The notes under the pieces were generated by a model, which worked only from the letters and a program-made list of their open reading frames with translations, was not told the origin of the DNA and did no database searches. From Sugiyamaella lignohabitans (taxonomy: Eukaryota > Ascomycota > Dipodascomycetes > Dipodascales > Trichomonascaceae), in assembly GCF_001640025.1 (NCBI RefSeq), contig NC_031672.1, positions 4,526,001 to 4,590,000 of the forward strand: 64,000 nucleotides of DNA, read 5' to 3'. Below are positions 63,951 to 64,000 of this stretch, piece by piece. Made by a program: the position numbers and the translations under genes. The number at the start of each line of letters is the position of its first letter. The first letter of the stretch is position 1.

Positions 63951-64000
63951 CCATAGCAACAGCCATTGCGGCAGTCGGATCTCCACTGGATCTCAATTGG
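63951..64000 (+). CDS. Possible internal exon of a gene leaving the window
   Basis: CACTAACTGTATTACAG immediately precedes 63951 and is a good branch-plus-acceptor. The 50 bases after it are open in one frame (PIATAIAAVGSPLDLNW). An upstream open stretch ending at a GTAAGC donor at 63819 is in compatible phase, but I find no ATG for it and recognise no family. Confidence 0.35.

Larger units (their letters stand above)
62016..64000. other. Right-edge region, mostly unassigned
   Basis: Two GC-element loci, GC-rich DNA with CTGGCTGCCG repeats near 63115-63145, then AT-rich DNA with three GGGGTTTCT repeats near 63600. A possible exon lies at the edge (next entry). No other supported gene. Confidence 0.5.

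Overview
The window is nuclear DNA from an ascomycete yeast. It holds about 26 protein genes on both strands. Their products match Saccharomycotina housekeeping families: Gup1, Lcl3, Bor1, Mad1, Mms2, Som1, Seh1, Nsa1, Cue3, a Tos4/Plm2-like FHA protein, Cds1, Pof1, Ecm33, Om14, Rps2, an Fpr2-type FKBP, Emc1, Sac3, Gpi19, Ppz1 and Tif3. Twelve coding introns can be placed from GTRNGN donors and CTAAC branch sites. They are mostly at extreme 5' positions, with first exons as short as 4-5 nt. Splicing is therefore commoner than in Saccharomyces cerevisiae. The intron density and mixed gene content suggest an early-branching yeast of the Dipodascaceae/Trichomonascaceae kind; this placement is inference. 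CTG codons fall at plausible leucine positions (Sac3), so I see no CUG reassignment.

Layout. 1-8.7 kb: 3' end of GUP1, LCL3, BOR1, MAD1, MMS2, SOM1. 9.1-15.3 kb: SEH1, NSA1, CUE3, a small membrane protein. 16.5-20.2 kb: FHA protein, CDS1. 20.2-22.8 kb: repetitive intergenic DNA. 22.8-27.2 kb: POF1 and ECM33, the latter with a 2-kb intron. 27.2-30.4 kb: gene-free. 30.4-36.3 kb: OM14, a bacterial-looking threonine aldolase, RPS2. 36.4-42 kb: a recent tandem duplication of an FKBP gene plus the 3' end of EMC1, then full EMC1. 42.5-49.2 kb: SAC3 and an uncharacterised Ser/Asn-rich protein. 49.2-52.4 kb: gene-free. 52.4-57.6 kb: a fungal protein of unknown function, GPI19, PPZ1. 57.6-60.1 kb: gene-free with a minisatellite. 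60.1-62 kb: TIF3. 62-64 kb: mostly unassigned.

The striking feature is a GC-rich structured repeat at about 42 loci, roughly one per 1.5 kb. The unit is about 60 bp, begins GCCTCCGGCGGC, and folds into two hairpins whose stems vary with compensating changes. It occurs alone or as an inverted composite of about 136 bp. It never interrupts a recognised exon. Its positions are patterned: 8-165 nt after stop codons with the GCCTCCGGCGGC end nearest the stop, and 36-49 nt before the 3' splice site in six of twelve coding introns with that same end toward the acceptor. One junction of the FKBP-EMC1 duplication lies at such an element. I regard this element, with its transcription-oriented placement, as the candidate undescribed system here.
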